Origin: Bacillus dicomae
GTDB lineage: Bacteria; Bacillota; Bacilli; Bacillales; Bacillaceae_G
DNA length: 64,000 nucleotides
Assembly: GCF_006494425.1 (NCBI RefSeq)
Contig: NZ_VHIV01000007.1
Coordinates: 144,281-208,280 of the forward strand
Direction: 5' to 3'
A program made the position numbers and the translations under genes. The notes beneath the pieces were generated by a model, which did no database searches, was not told the origin of the DNA, and saw nothing but the letters and a program-made list of their open reading frames with translations. Shown piece by piece: positions 1 to 8,185 of this stretch. How positions within the stretch are numbered: position 1 is the stretch's first letter; each line of letters starts with the position of its first letter.

Positions 1-429
1 CCCTGATGCTAATTCATAACTAACAGCATCACCTGCTTTTAAAGAAGTATTAGCTATAAATCTTTTCGGCACTTTTTTAGCTTCTGGCTGCCGAGAATGT
101 AACTGCTCTCTTAGTTTATTTAAAACTACTTCACGTTTCTTCTGTAATTTAGGTTCTTCTTCCCAGCGGGCTAAATCTGCACCACTTTCTATTATTTGCA
201 ATGCCTCCTGCTTAACATTCTCTTGAAGTCTCCCTAACCTCCATTGTATGGAAGCAAATACTAACCAAAAAACAATAGTTTCTTCATCATCTAATTCATT
301 CTTGTATTCCTCAATTACAATCCTACTTGCTTCCTCATTTGAATATTCATTTGCTAACAAATCCTTATACAGTAACTTAATATCCTCAGCAATATCGTCT
401 GATAATATTGCTACTCCCCAAGCACCCAT
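1..429 (-). CDS. Hypothetical protein with MGAWG start, 3' end outside window
   Basis: A reading frame of 143 codons runs off the left edge of the window, so the C-terminus is missing. The ATG at 429-427 follows a GGAG-type ribosome site. The visible protein starts MGAWGVAILSDD and is acidic and helical. The MGAWG start recalls small DUF4259-type proteins, but I do not recognise the family with certainty. Its ATG lies 3 nt after the stop codon of the upstream methyltransferase gene, so the two are probably cotranscribed. No function can be assigned. Confidence 0.7.
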   Translation of the reverse strand, partial: MGAWGVAILSDDIAEDIKLLYKDLLANEYSNEEASRIVIEEYKNELDDEETIVFWLVFASIQWRLGRLQENVKQEALQIIESGADLARWEEEPKLQKKREVVLNKLREQLHSRQPEAKKVPKRFIANTSLKAGDAVSYELASG

Positions 430-432
430 ACA

Positions 433-1041
433 TTAACACTCCAATCTATACACTAAAAACCTCTCATTCCCATTCTTCTCATAAGCACCTGGCAATCTAA
501 CTTCTTTCTTCAGCTCAAACGCAGTCTGATTTTCTAAGAAGAAAATATAATCCTCAGAAGGATAATATAAAATAATATCCACTTCTCTCTCTGTTTCCTC
601 TGCCGAAAGCAAAATGTTATTTACTACGTTCATAAATACTTGGACAGAAAATGGATTGAAGAAATAAAATCGGTTATCACGCGGGTCAATCTCATATTCC
701 TGCGCTAAACAGCATTCAAATTGAATTTTCCCCTTACTGTTTCGTGCCTTTTTTGCATAACGATCCCGATTATCCATCGCTTCTTTATAAAACTCTTCAT
801 TCATTTCAATTCCAACCGCTGAAGCACCACACTTATGGTGCATATAAAAGTTTAATCGTCCTTTTCCGCATCCAAAGTCTACCATTCGGTCACTACTTCT
901 TATTTCATATTGATTCAACAATTCATCTAATCCGCTATATGGCGTCGGTTCATAACGGTGATAGTGCATAGACTTGTTAAACCCTTTTTGCTCACCGACT
1001 GTTTTTATGTTTAAAACTGCATCATAATATTGTTCGTTCAT
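433..1041 (-). CDS. Class I SAM-dependent methyltransferase
   Basis: A 202-residue protein with the glycine-rich SAM-binding motif I, VDFGCGKGRL, near residues 54-63, and the acidic motif II residue in VGIEMNEEF. A later NPF stretch (YFFNPFS) sits where N6-type and small-molecule methyltransferases carry their motif IV. The substrate cannot be read from the sequence. The gene lies directly upstream of the truncated MGAWG gene with a 3-nt gap. Its upstream region (1042-1235) carries a degenerate ATATCGA-rich repeat. The family call is secure and the substrate is unknown. Confidence 0.85.
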   Translation of the reverse strand: MNEQYYDAVLNIKTVGEQKGFNKSMHYHRYEPTPYSGLDELLNQYEIRSSDRMVDFGCGKGRLNFYMHHKCGASAVGIEMNEEFYKEAMDNRDRYAKKARNSKGKIQFECCLAQEYEIDPRDNRFYFFNPFSVQVFMNVVNNILLSAEETEREVDIILYYPSEDYIFFLENQTAFELKKEVRLPGAYEKNGNERFLVYRLEC

Positions 1042-1144
1042 TGATTTTCTCCTATTAAGAAATGGTACTTATTATTATACACTAAGTACTAGATAGGAAT
1101 TTTTCATTGAATTAATTGATACGTGAAATTATATGAACGATTTT

Positions 1145-1220
1145 CTGAATATATCTATCGTAACTTCGAATATATCGACATTTCGACAAGGAATATCGAT
1201 TTACCGACAATTCACGACAA
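1145..1220. repeat. ATATCGA-rich dispersed repeat, copy 1
   Basis: An AT-rich intergenic stretch with several ATATCGA / TTCGACA units, ending in a TTTACCGACAA segment. It aligns along its length with 7296-7371: shared AACTyCrAATATATC, then ATTTyk, then AATATCGAyTTACC, then ACAA blocks. Both copies lie just downstream of the 3' end of a minus-strand gene. I infer a dispersed intergenic repeat of the kind common in the B. cereus group, but I cannot assign it to a named family. Confidence 0.55.
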
Positions 1221-1246
1221 AAAAACAGGAGCTCTCTAGTCCCTGT
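1219..1246 (-). terminator. Probable rho-independent terminator of the M20 amidohydrolase gene
   Basis: On the minus strand ACAGG and CCTGT arms enclose a short loop and are followed by seven T residues. The hairpin overlaps the stop codon of the amidohydrolase gene. The stem is short, so this is a moderate call. Confidence 0.5.
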
Positions 1247-2378
1247 CTTCTAACACTTTCAATACAGTTTGTTTTAATATTTCTACCCCATCCATAATAC
1301 AACTATGATCGAACTTCATATACGGATGGTGTAATCCAGGTTGTAGGTCTGCCCCTAATCCAAGCATGACAGCTTTTAAATGTGGTCTCTTCACTGTGTA
1401 GTAATGGAAATCATCACTCCCTGTCGTATACAGTGGCCCCGTGCATCCCTCTTCCCCGTACACTTCAAGAATGCCTTTTCTCATAAAACGCTCAGCTTCT
1501 TCTGAAACTTCAGCTCCTGGTGCGAGATCGATCCATTCGTATGAAGTTTTTGATCCCATCGATGCGGCTGCTTCTATTACATGTTCTATTTTTTTCTTTA
1601 ATTCTTTCAATAATGTATTATTTTCAGCTCTGACATCTAAGCTAAAATGACCGTTACCCGGAATAATATTTAAATTATCCCCACCAGCTTGGCACCTCGT
1701 CATCTTTACTGAATAGGAACTTTGCGGTGGTAGCCATATGTTTTTCAAACCGATATTAATCATGGAAATGACATCAATTGCATTTATCCCTTGATGCGGG
1801 CGTGCCCCGTGTGCATCTTCCCCATGAATCGTACCTTCTAAAAATCCTGCTGCTCCGTGACGAATAGATGGGGCAGCTTGTTTCAAAGGCAGTTCTTCAA
1901 TCGGTCTTAAATGAACACCAAATAAGAAGTCAGCATCATCCACAGCACCCTTCTCTACCATCTTTAAAGAACCATTTCCTTTTTCCTCTGCTGGCTGAAA
2001 AATAAACCTAACTGTTCCACTATCCCATCTCATATTTTTCAATTGTAAAATAAGTCCCATCACAATTGTCATATGAGCATCGTGACCACATGAATGATTC
2101 GCTTTAAACTCTCCGTTCACTTCTTGCCATAGTGCATCCATATCAGCACGAATTGCAATAACTGGATTTCCGCTTCCGATTTCAGCAATGATGCCTGGGC
2201 AATCATCAAATATTTTATATGAAATTCCTTCTTCTTTTAAAAAGTTAGTAATATACGCTGTCGTTTCATACTCTTTCCAACTCACTTCAGGGTTTTCATG
2301 TAAATGCTGAAAAATTTCCGTTAAACGCTCTTGTAGTTCTAATGTTTTCAAAGCTACATTCTCCTTCCCAAATTCCAA
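1236..2378 (-). CDS. amhX: M20 family amidohydrolase, AmhX-like
   Basis: A 380-residue M20D metallohydrolase (N-acyl-amino-acid amidohydrolase / aminoacylase type). It shows the conserved metal ligands in HSCGHDAH (about residue 93-100), the catalytic FQPAEEKGNG segment, and a C-terminal HHP motif (GLHHPYMKFDH). Its length matches B. subtilis AmhX. It is divergent from the NhaC-family transporter gene and lies in the same cluster as an N-succinyl-amino-acid-racemase-type gene and a GNAT acyltransferase. From that context I infer that it could remove an N-acyl (succinyl) group from the L-isomer. AmhX is the nearest family name I can give; the true substrate is not visible in the sequence. Confidence 0.8.
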   Translation of the reverse strand: MEFGKENVALKTLELQERLTEIFQHLHENPEVSWKEYETTAYITNFLKEEGISYKIFDDCPGIIAEIGSGNPVIAIRADMDALWQEVNGEFKANHSCGHDAHMTIVMGLILQLKNMRWDSGTVRFIFQPAEEKGNGSLKMVEKGAVDDADFLFGVHLRPIEELPLKQAAPSIRHGAAGFLEGTIHGEDAHGARPHQGINAIDVISMINIGLKNIWLPPQSSYSVKMTRCQAGGDNLNIIPGNGHFSLDVRAENNTLLKELKKKIEHVIEAAASMGSKTSYEWIDLAPGAEVSEEAERFMRKGILEVYGEEGCTGPLYTTGSDDFHYYTVKRPHLKAVMLGLGADLQPGLHHPYMKFDHSCIMDGVEILKQTVLKVLEDRD

Positions 2379-2544
2379 ACCACTCAGGTTAATTATACTT
2401 ATGAAAAACAGATGTTTTTATGAACATATTGAATTTTAAGAAAAAAGTCAATTATTTATTTTTAAACACTTAAAAAGCTTACTCTACATCTATATTACAA
2501 ACTAAACAAACAACTAGAATATTACTTATTTTCTGTCTTTTTTG

Positions 2545-2574
2545 TTGACGCTTACATATATTTTTAGTTATCAT
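2545..2574 (+). promoter_or_regulatory. Candidate sigma-A promoter for the NhaC-family transporter
   Basis: TTGACG at 2545-2550, an 18-bp spacer, and TATCAT at 2569-2574. It lies about 70 bp upstream of the transporter start, in the intergenic region shared with amhX. A strong AAGGAGG site at 2632-2638 precedes the ATG at 2645. Confidence 0.5.
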
Positions 2575-2584
2575 AACCTAATAA

Positions 2585-2600
2585 ACGTCTATTTTACGAC
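2585..2600 (+). promoter_or_regulatory. Candidate operator of the NSAR cluster, copy 1
   Basis: ACGTCTATTTTACGAC is two ACGWC half-sites with an 11-bp period, about one helical turn. It lies just downstream of the predicted -10 box of the transporter gene. The same motif with 3 of 16 changes (ACGACTATTTAACGTC) occurs at 5352-5367, between the regulator gene and the racemase gene. Its presence in both regulatory regions of this cluster suggests a binding site for the cluster's own regulator. This is inference from two copies. Confidence 0.4.
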
Positions 2601-2644
2601 AATTCTAAAAATACTAACAAACATATATAACAAGGAGGACATTT

Positions 2645-4066
2645 ATGAAAAAAGAAATACCTTTTGGTGTAGCAATGATCCCTATTATCGTTACAGTTGC
2701 AGTTATGATGGTTACAATTGTTGTATTAAAACAAAGCCCTCACGTTCCACTTATTATCGGTACAACCGCTGCTTCTATCATTGCTTGGCGTTACGGTTAC
2801 AAATGGAACGATATTGAAGAAGCAATGTATAAAGGAATTCGCCTCGCATTACCCGCTATCGTTATCATCATTCTAGTAGGTTTAACGATCGGTGCCTGGA
2901 TTGGCGGCGGAATCGTCGCAACAATGATTTATTACGGTTTAAATCTTTTAACTCCATCACTATTTTTAGTTTCAATTACAATTATTTGTTCTATTGTTGC
3001 ATTAGCTATCGGTAGCTCTTGGTCTACAATAGGAACAATTGGTGTTGCAGGAATGGGTATTGGCCTAAGTATGGGAATCCCAGCTCCGATGGTTGCCGGT
3101 GCTATCATTTCCGGTTCTTATTTCGGCGATAAAATGTCACCGCTTTCAGACACAACAAACTTAGCCGCAGGATTAACAAATACAGATTTATTCACACATA
3201 TTCGTCATATGTTATTTACTACAATTCCAGGTTTACTTATTACTCTTATCGTTTATGCGTTCTTAGGAAGAAGCTTCGGCGCTAACAATATTGATGCCAA
3301 AAGTATTGAGCAAACATTACAAGTCTTACAACAAAACTTTGTTATCTCACCTTTCCTATTAATCATACCTGTAGTCGTTATGGTGTTGGTTGCTAAAAAA
3401 GTTCCTGCTATACCAGCTATTCTCGTAGGTATTATTTTAGGGTTTTTATCACAAGTCTTTATTCAAGGTGGTTCTGTCTCCGCATCTGTCGGTGCACTCC
3501 AAGCCGGATTTGTTATAGACACTGGCAACAAGCTAGTAGACGAGCTCTTTAACCGCGGTGGCTTAGATTCGATGATGAATACAGTCTCTATGACAATTGT
3601 CGCTATGACTTTCGGAGGAGTACTAGAACATACAGGTATTCTTCGCTCCATTGTAAATCAAATTTTAAAATTAGCGACATCGGCAAAAGGACTTATCGCT
3701 TCAACTATCACATCTTGCTTTGCAACAAACCTTACTTGCTCTGAACAATATATTTCGATTGTTGTTCCTTCAAGAATGTACGCGAATGCATACACAGAAA
3801 AAGGACTACATTCTAAAAATTTATCCAGAGCATTAGAAGATGGTGGAACATTAACTTCTGTTTTCGTACCTTGGAATACATGCGGCGTATTTATACTCGC
3901 AACACTTGGCGTAGGTGCATTCGAATATGCTCCTTATGCTATATTGAATTTCATCGTACCTATTATCTCGATTATTTACGGTATAACTGGTCTCACAATT
4001 ACCAAACTATCTGACATTGAAAAAGCGGAACTACTAAAAAAACAAAAAGCTCAATTAGAAGCTTAA
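2645..4066 (+). CDS. NhaC-family Na+/H+-coupled antiporter or transporter
   Basis: A 473-residue integral membrane protein with about 11-12 hydrophobic segments. It carries the conserved NhaC-family stretches GSSWSTIGTIGVAG, SGSYFGDKMSPLSDTTNLAAG and TCSEQYISIVVPSRMY. Relatives include Na+/H+ antiporters, the malate/lactate antiporter MleN, and the proposed lysine transporter LysW, so family membership does not fix the substrate. The position next to an amidohydrolase, a racemase and an acyltransferase suggests uptake or exchange of a basic or N-acylated amino acid. Its 3' end overlaps the convergent regulator gene by 12 nt, leaving no room for a terminator between them. Confidence 0.85.
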   Translation: MKKEIPFGVAMIPIIVTVAVMMVTIVVLKQSPHVPLIIGTTAASIIAWRYGYKWNDIEEAMYKGIRLALPAIVIIILVGLTIGAWIGGGIVATMIYYGLNLLTPSLFLVSITIICSIVALAIGSSWSTIGTIGVAGMGIGLSMGIPAPMVAGAIISGSYFGDKMSPLSDTTNLAAGLTNTDLFTHIRHMLFTTIPGLLITLIVYAFLGRSFGANNIDAKSIEQTLQVLQQNFVISPFLLIIPVVVMVLVAKKVPAIPAILVGIILGFLSQVFIQGGSVSASVGALQAGFVIDTGNKLVDELFNRGGLDSMMNTVSMTIVAMTFGGVLEHTGILRSIVNQILKLATSAKGLIASTITSCFATNLTCSEQYISIVVPSRMYANAYTEKGLHSKNLSRALEDGGTLTSVFVPWNTCGVFILATLGVGAFEYAPYAILNFIVPIISIIYGITGLTITKLSDIEKAELLKKQKAQLEA

Positions 4067-5326
4067 AGATAACGGTAAATTCAGTTCATATATTGCGCGA
4101 GGACGCCCTTGTTGATAAGGCATTTCCTCGCCGCAAATATGAACATACCCATAATCAACTAGTTTCTTTAATAGTCTTTCTGTTGATCGCCGAGTCACTT
4201 GTAAGTATTCAGAAAGATCTGCTGCTGTAAACTTCAATGACGGATGTGATTGACTAAATTGAATAATTTTTGATAAGTTTGCTGGACTAAGTTTCGTTTC
4301 CTTCGCTATTTTCATTAGTTCCGGGTTTTCATTCTTCAAACTTTGTACTCTCTGTTCTTTCGGGAACGGACCAAATAGTTCTTTATCACTTGTTAGTATA
4401 TAAAAACAGTGGTCCATTGGATTATTCTTCGCGAAACCTTGGGCGATTTTAGCATTTTGCTCCGCTTCTTTCACAGTTTTTCCGTAACCAAATCCAATAG
4501 CTATCGTTCCTTCTATACTCACAAATAAATTACTTATCATATTTGTTTTTATAATCGATTCAATATCACCTCGAGTCGTATACAAAATGAACATCATTTC
4601 ATCAATTTTTTTAAATGAACCACGTAGTTCTTTTGAAATGACATCTAACTGCTCAAGCAAACCTTCTCGTAATTCTAAAGAAGAAATAATACAAGCACCG
4701 ACGGTAGCTGAATGGCTCTTTGCTAACTCAGCTTTTATTTTTGCATCTTTTAACCCATGTATAATGGATTGCTTTGGATCTATCATACGTTCCGAAGGAA
4801 TACCTATTTTTTGAAGCTCATTATAGACAGCGTGAATACTAGTTAAAGCTAAATGAGCCTCTCCAGATTGATATTTAGCTACATGAAAATCAATAACTCT
4901 ATTTATTTCATCTTTACTCCACAGCATATTTTCATAATCTAACACTTGTGGACTTTCTTTTATACCGATATCCTGAAACACATTTGTAATAAATGAACGA
5001 TCTACTAAATCAATTGAAATTTCATGTGGTTGAATTCCTTTGTGATACATGACAGAAAGAATGGAAGATGCGACAGTTGTCTCGTCTTGCTGTAAGTACA
5101 TACTTGGAATTCGTAATTGTTCTCTTATTTCTTTTGCCATATAATAAGGTAAAGCACCTGAGAAAAAGATGAAATCACAAGGCTTTAAATGCTTTAATAG
5201 TTCAGAAGATTCTGCCGGATGAAGGTAAATATATGGATCAATCTCTATTCCTTCTAGTTTATGAGCAACAGGTAAAAGTGTCTCCATAAACTCTTTTGAA
5301 CCAACAACTGCAATTTTTATCATCAT
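4055..5326 (-). CDS. Multidomain transcriptional regulator with C-terminal winged helix
   Basis: A 423-residue soluble protein. The N-terminal ~130 residues (VGSKEFMETLLPVAHKL ... DFIFFSGALPYYMAKEI) look like a ligand-sensing alpha/beta domain of PrpR_N-like type. The middle (~240-310: GDIESIIKT ... GTIAIGFGYGKTVKEAEQNAK) resembles a degenerate GGDEF / GTP-cyclohydrolase-III-like fold without a GGDEF signature. The C-terminal ~80 residues (FTAADLSEYLQVTRRSTERLLKKLVDYGYV) form a clear helix-turn-helix. It is divergent from the racemase gene (92-bp gap) and convergent with the transporter gene, so it is the likely cluster-specific regulator. The HTH is certain; the sensor domain names are tentative. 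Confidence 0.75.
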   Translation of the reverse strand: MMIKIAVVGSKEFMETLLPVAHKLEGIEIDPYIYLHPAESSELLKHLKPCDFIFFSGALPYYMAKEIREQLRIPSMYLQQDETTVASSILSVMYHKGIQPHEISIDLVDRSFITNVFQDIGIKESPQVLDYENMLWSKDEINRVIDFHVAKYQSGEAHLALTSIHAVYNELQKIGIPSERMIDPKQSIIHGLKDAKIKAELAKSHSATVGACIISSLELREGLLEQLDVISKELRGSFKKIDEMMFILYTTRGDIESIIKTNMISNLFVSIEGTIAIGFGYGKTVKEAEQNAKIAQGFAKNNPMDHCFYILTSDKELFGPFPKEQRVQSLKNENPELMKIAKETKLSPANLSKIIQFSQSHPSLKFTAADLSEYLQVTRRSTERLLKKLVDYGYVHICGEEMPYQQGRPRAIYELNLPLSLSF

Positions 5327-5351
5327 TTCTCTAACTCCTTATCATTGATTA

Positions 5352-5367
5352 ACGACTATTTAACGTC
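5352..5367 (+). promoter_or_regulatory. Candidate operator of the NSAR cluster, copy 2
   Basis: ACGACTATTTAACGTC, two ACGWC half-sites spaced 11 bp apart, in the 92-bp region between the divergent regulator and racemase genes. It matches the motif at 2585-2600 at 13 of 16 positions. The position allows control of both divergent transcripts. Confidence 0.4.
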
Positions 5368-5418
5368 AACTATATCAAATGTACAAAACTATTGTAAACA
5401 GAAAGGGGTCTCTACCTA

Positions 5419-6528
5419 ATGAAAATTACAGCTATTCAACTTTACGCAATTCGTTTACCGCTTCGCGATCCGTTTGTTATTAGTTATGGTTCTTATTCTG
5501 ATATGCCCTCTATTATCGTCAAAATGGAAACAGATGAAGGTATTATTGGTTACGGTGAAGGTGTTGCTGATGATCACGTTACAGGCGAATCATGGGAAAG
5601 TACTTTCCATACTTTAAAACATACACTTGCTCCTGCGCTCATCGGACAAAATCCAATGAATATCGAGAAAATACACGATATGATGGACAATACAATTTAC
5701 GGTGTGCCTACTGCGAAGGCCGCGATTGATATTGCTTGTTTTGATATAATGGGTAAAAAACTAAATCAGCCTGTATATCAATTAATTGGCGGACACTACC
5801 ATAAAGACTTCCCTGTCACTCACGTCTTAAGTATCGCCGAACCTGAAGACATGGCTGAAGAAGCTGCTTCCATGATTCAAAAAGGTTACCAATCTTTCAA
5901 AATGAAAGTCGGTACAAATGTAAAAGAAGATGTAAAACGAATTGAAGCGGTACGTGAACGTGTAGGAAATGATATTGCGATTCGTGTTGATGTAAACCAA
6001 GGATGGAAAAATAGCGCCAACACATTAACAGCACTTCGTTCATTAGGTCATTTAAACATCGACTGGATTGAACAGCCTGTTGTCGCAGACGATATTGACG
6101 CAATGGCTCACATTCGTTCTAAAACAGACCTTCCACTTATGATTGATGAAGGATTAAAAGGTTCTCGTGAAATGCGCCAAATCATTAAATTAGACGCGGC
6201 TGATAAAGTAAATATAAAACTAATGAAATGCGGCGGCATATATCCTGCTGTAAAACTCGCTCACCAAGCAGAAATGGCTGGCATTGAATGCCAAGTTGGA
6301 TCCATGGTCGAATCATCCGTTGCCTCTTCCGCAGGATTCCATGTTGCCTTTTCGAAAAAAATTATAACGAGCGTTGAACTTACAGGTCCATTAAAATTCA
6401 CGAAAGACATCGGAAACTTACATTACGACGTACCATTTATTCGCTTAAACGAAAAGCCAGGACTCGGCATTGAAATAAATGAAGATACACTACAAGAACT
6501 AACCGTTTTTCAAGACGTTATACGCTAA
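5419..6528 (+). CDS. Enolase-superfamily racemase, N-succinyl-L-Arg/Lys racemase type
   Basis: A 369-residue muconate-lactonizing-enzyme subgroup protein. The N-terminal capping domain includes the 20s loop (LRDPFVISYGSYSDMPSI). The barrel carries the acid/base lysines in FKMKVG, the metal ligands in RVDVN, WIEQP and MIDEG, and the second catalytic lysine in VNIKLMKCGG. The sequence is very close to my recollection of the B. cereus ATCC 14579 enzyme that was crystallised and assigned as N-succinyl-Arg/Lys racemase; older annotation calls it L-Ala-D/L-Glu (dipeptide) epimerase. The next gene, a GNAT acyltransferase, follows after 14 nt. An M20 amidohydrolase in the same cluster fits removal of the acyl group. 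The fold and catalytic residues are certain; the substrate rests on similarity recalled from memory. Confidence 0.88.
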   Translation: MKITAIQLYAIRLPLRDPFVISYGSYSDMPSIIVKMETDEGIIGYGEGVADDHVTGESWESTFHTLKHTLAPALIGQNPMNIEKIHDMMDNTIYGVPTAKAAIDIACFDIMGKKLNQPVYQLIGGHYHKDFPVTHVLSIAEPEDMAEEAASMIQKGYQSFKMKVGTNVKEDVKRIEAVRERVGNDIAIRVDVNQGWKNSANTLTALRSLGHLNIDWIEQPVVADDIDAMAHIRSKTDLPLMIDEGLKGSREMRQIIKLDAADKVNIKLMKCGGIYPAVKLAHQAEMAGIECQVGSMVESSVASSAGFHVAFSKKIITSVELTGPLKFTKDIGNLHYDVPFIRLNEKPGLGIEINEDTLQELTVFQDVIR

Positions 6529-6542
6529 AGGAGGACTAACAC

Positions 6543-7238
6543 ATGACAGTTCTATACAAAGGATCATTAAAACAAAATAACGATCCATTTCACGTTACAT
6601 TACTATCACTAGAGCACATCGAGCAAATCTTATCACTGCAAAATATTGTAGTTGATGCACTAGAGGATAAAAGTCGCTTACAACCACTCTCGTTAGAAGA
6701 GTTTCAATACATTCTAGAAGGAAATGGCATGATGATTGGCGCTTTTATCGAAAACGAACTCATCGCATTTCGTGCCCTACTCGTCCCTCCTATTGATGAT
6801 GAACATTTAGGGCTTGATATTGGCTTATCAGAAAGTGAACTGCACCGCGTCATCTATCAAGAAATTTCAAACGTTCATCCGAACTGCCGAGGAAATGGGA
6901 TGCAAAAAATATTAGCGACCATCATCATGGATGAATTACAAAAAGACGATGGCAAATACGACTATGTTTGCTGCACCGTTGCACCTTTTAACATTCCAAG
7001 TTTAAAAGATAAGTTCACGCAAGGGATGGAGATTGCTGCGCTGAAGGAGAAGTATGGCGGTAGTATGCGGTATGTTTTTGTGAAGGAGTTACGTGAGGAT
7101 AAAGAAAACGATTGGACAGATATTAAAATTGTTCCGATGAATGATGCTGGTGGACAGCAGGCGTTGCTTTCGCAAGGATATCGTGGGTATGAGATGGAGA
7201 AGGTGAATGGGGATTTTATTGTGAGGTTTGGACGATAA
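6543..7238 (+). CDS. GNAT family N-acyltransferase
   Basis: A 231-residue protein with one GNAT domain. The acyl-CoA pyrophosphate-binding motif A is seen in VHPNCRGNGMQKIL near residues 117-130. An AGGAGG site precedes the ATG and only 14 nt separate it from the racemase gene, so the two form an operon. By analogy with the known succinyltransferase / NSAR / desuccinylase pathway for converting D- to L-amino acids, I infer that this enzyme N-succinylates a basic amino acid. The acyl donor cannot be read from the sequence, and acetyl-CoA is equally possible. Confidence 0.8.
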   Translation: MTVLYKGSLKQNNDPFHVTLLSLEHIEQILSLQNIVVDALEDKSRLQPLSLEEFQYILEGNGMMIGAFIENELIAFRALLVPPIDDEHLGLDIGLSESELHRVIYQEISNVHPNCRGNGMQKILATIIMDELQKDDGKYDYVCCTVAPFNIPSLKDKFTQGMEIAALKEKYGGSMRYVFVKELREDKENDWTDIKIVPMNDAGGQQALLSQGYRGYEMEKVNGDFIVRFGR

Positions 7239-7252
7239 TTCCTACGCCAGAA

Positions 7253-7284
7253 AAAAGGAGATGTCTGCTGTGACATCTCCTTTT
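7253..7284 (+). terminator. Rho-independent terminator after the racemase-GNAT operon
   Basis: A 13-bp perfect stem (7253-7265 with 7272-7284) around a TGCTGT loop. The 3' arm ends in TTTT. It lies 14 nt after the GNAT stop codon. Confidence 0.8.
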
Positions 7285-7295
7285 ACTTTCTCTTC

Positions 7296-7371
7296 ATCGA
7301 ACATATCGACCACAACTCCAAATATATCAGCGATTTTTGAAATATATCGACTTACCAACAAAGATTAACAA
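7296..7371. repeat. ATATCGA-rich dispersed repeat, copy 2
   Basis: Aligns with the repeat at 1145-1220, including AATATATC, AATATATCGACTTACC and flanking AACTCC / ACAA blocks. It lies between the terminator of the GNAT gene and the 3' end of the convergent YgjP-like gene. Confidence 0.55.
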
Positions 7372-7382
7372 TAAGTGCAACA

Positions 7383-8090
7383 TTAAACCGTCATCTTCCA
7401 ACTAGATAACGCTAACCAGTTTTCCATTTCTTTATAATCAGGCATGATCTTCCCGACAAGGCGCCAGAAAGAGCGATCATGATTTAAATGAACCATATGA
7501 CACATTTCATGAACAACTACATAGTCAATTACTTGCTTTGGTGCCATCGCTAGCTTCCAATTGAATGTTAGTTGTAAATTTGAATCACAAGTGCCCCACG
7601 TGCGACTACTATCTGTAATACGAATAGAACGTGGTTTTGTTTTGAAATTACTTTGATGCGCTTTAATACTCTTCTCTACTAATGACTTACACTGCTTATA
7701 GTAAAATCGTTTTAAAGCTTGTTGTATTTTCTCATCCTTAAGCTCTTTCACATAAATATGTAGCGTATCTTCTTCAAACACTGCACTGTCTTGCGTAATA
7801 CTTGCATCTTGAGAGACCTGTATTGGATACGTATTCCCTAAATACAGAAAGCCCTCTCCTTGATCATAATCTTTTTCCTGTGGTCCAAGCGCTCTCTCCT
7901 GCATTTCCTTACGTGTTGTCTGGATCCAATCCCACTTCTCCTCTAACAATTGGACTAAGTATTCAACAGGTGTCCCTTTTGGAGCTTGCACTTCCACATT
8001 TCCGTACGAATCTACAAAAAGACGCACCGATTTTTTCTTTTTATAAGTTATATGAAAATTAATTGTTTCACCTAAATATGTATGTACCAT
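7383..8090 (-). CDS. YgjP-like metallopeptidase domain protein (DUF45)
   Basis: A 235-residue protein of the YgjP/DUF45 family. The zinc-binding HExxH motif is present as VVHEMCHMVHLNHDRSFW near residue 192, with a conserved TWGTCDSNLQLTFNWKL segment before it. These features are typical of a family related to SprT and WLM metallopeptidases. The cellular substrate of the family is not established. It appears to be a single-gene unit. Confidence 0.85.
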   Translation of the reverse strand: MVHTYLGETINFHITYKKKKSVRLFVDSYGNVEVQAPKGTPVEYLVQLLEEKWDWIQTTRKEMQERALGPQEKDYDQGEGFLYLGNTYPIQVSQDASITQDSAVFEEDTLHIYVKELKDEKIQQALKRFYYKQCKSLVEKSIKAHQSNFKTKPRSIRITDSSRTWGTCDSNLQLTFNWKLAMAPKQVIDYVVVHEMCHMVHLNHDRSFWRLVGKIMPDYKEMENWLALSSWKMTV

Positions 8091-8120
8091 TTCATCACCT
8101 AGCGTATTATTTTTACAAAT

Positions 8121-8151
8121 AAAAAAGAGTAGGATACAAACGACCTACTCT
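8121..8151 (-). terminator. Rho-independent terminator of the DUF1456 gene
   Basis: On the minus strand an 8-bp AGAGTAGG/CCTACTCT stem is followed by six T residues. It lies 35 nt after the DUF1456 stop codon. Confidence 0.75.
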
Positions 8152-8185
8152 ACCTATTATATCATTTACTGCTTTAACGAACTCA

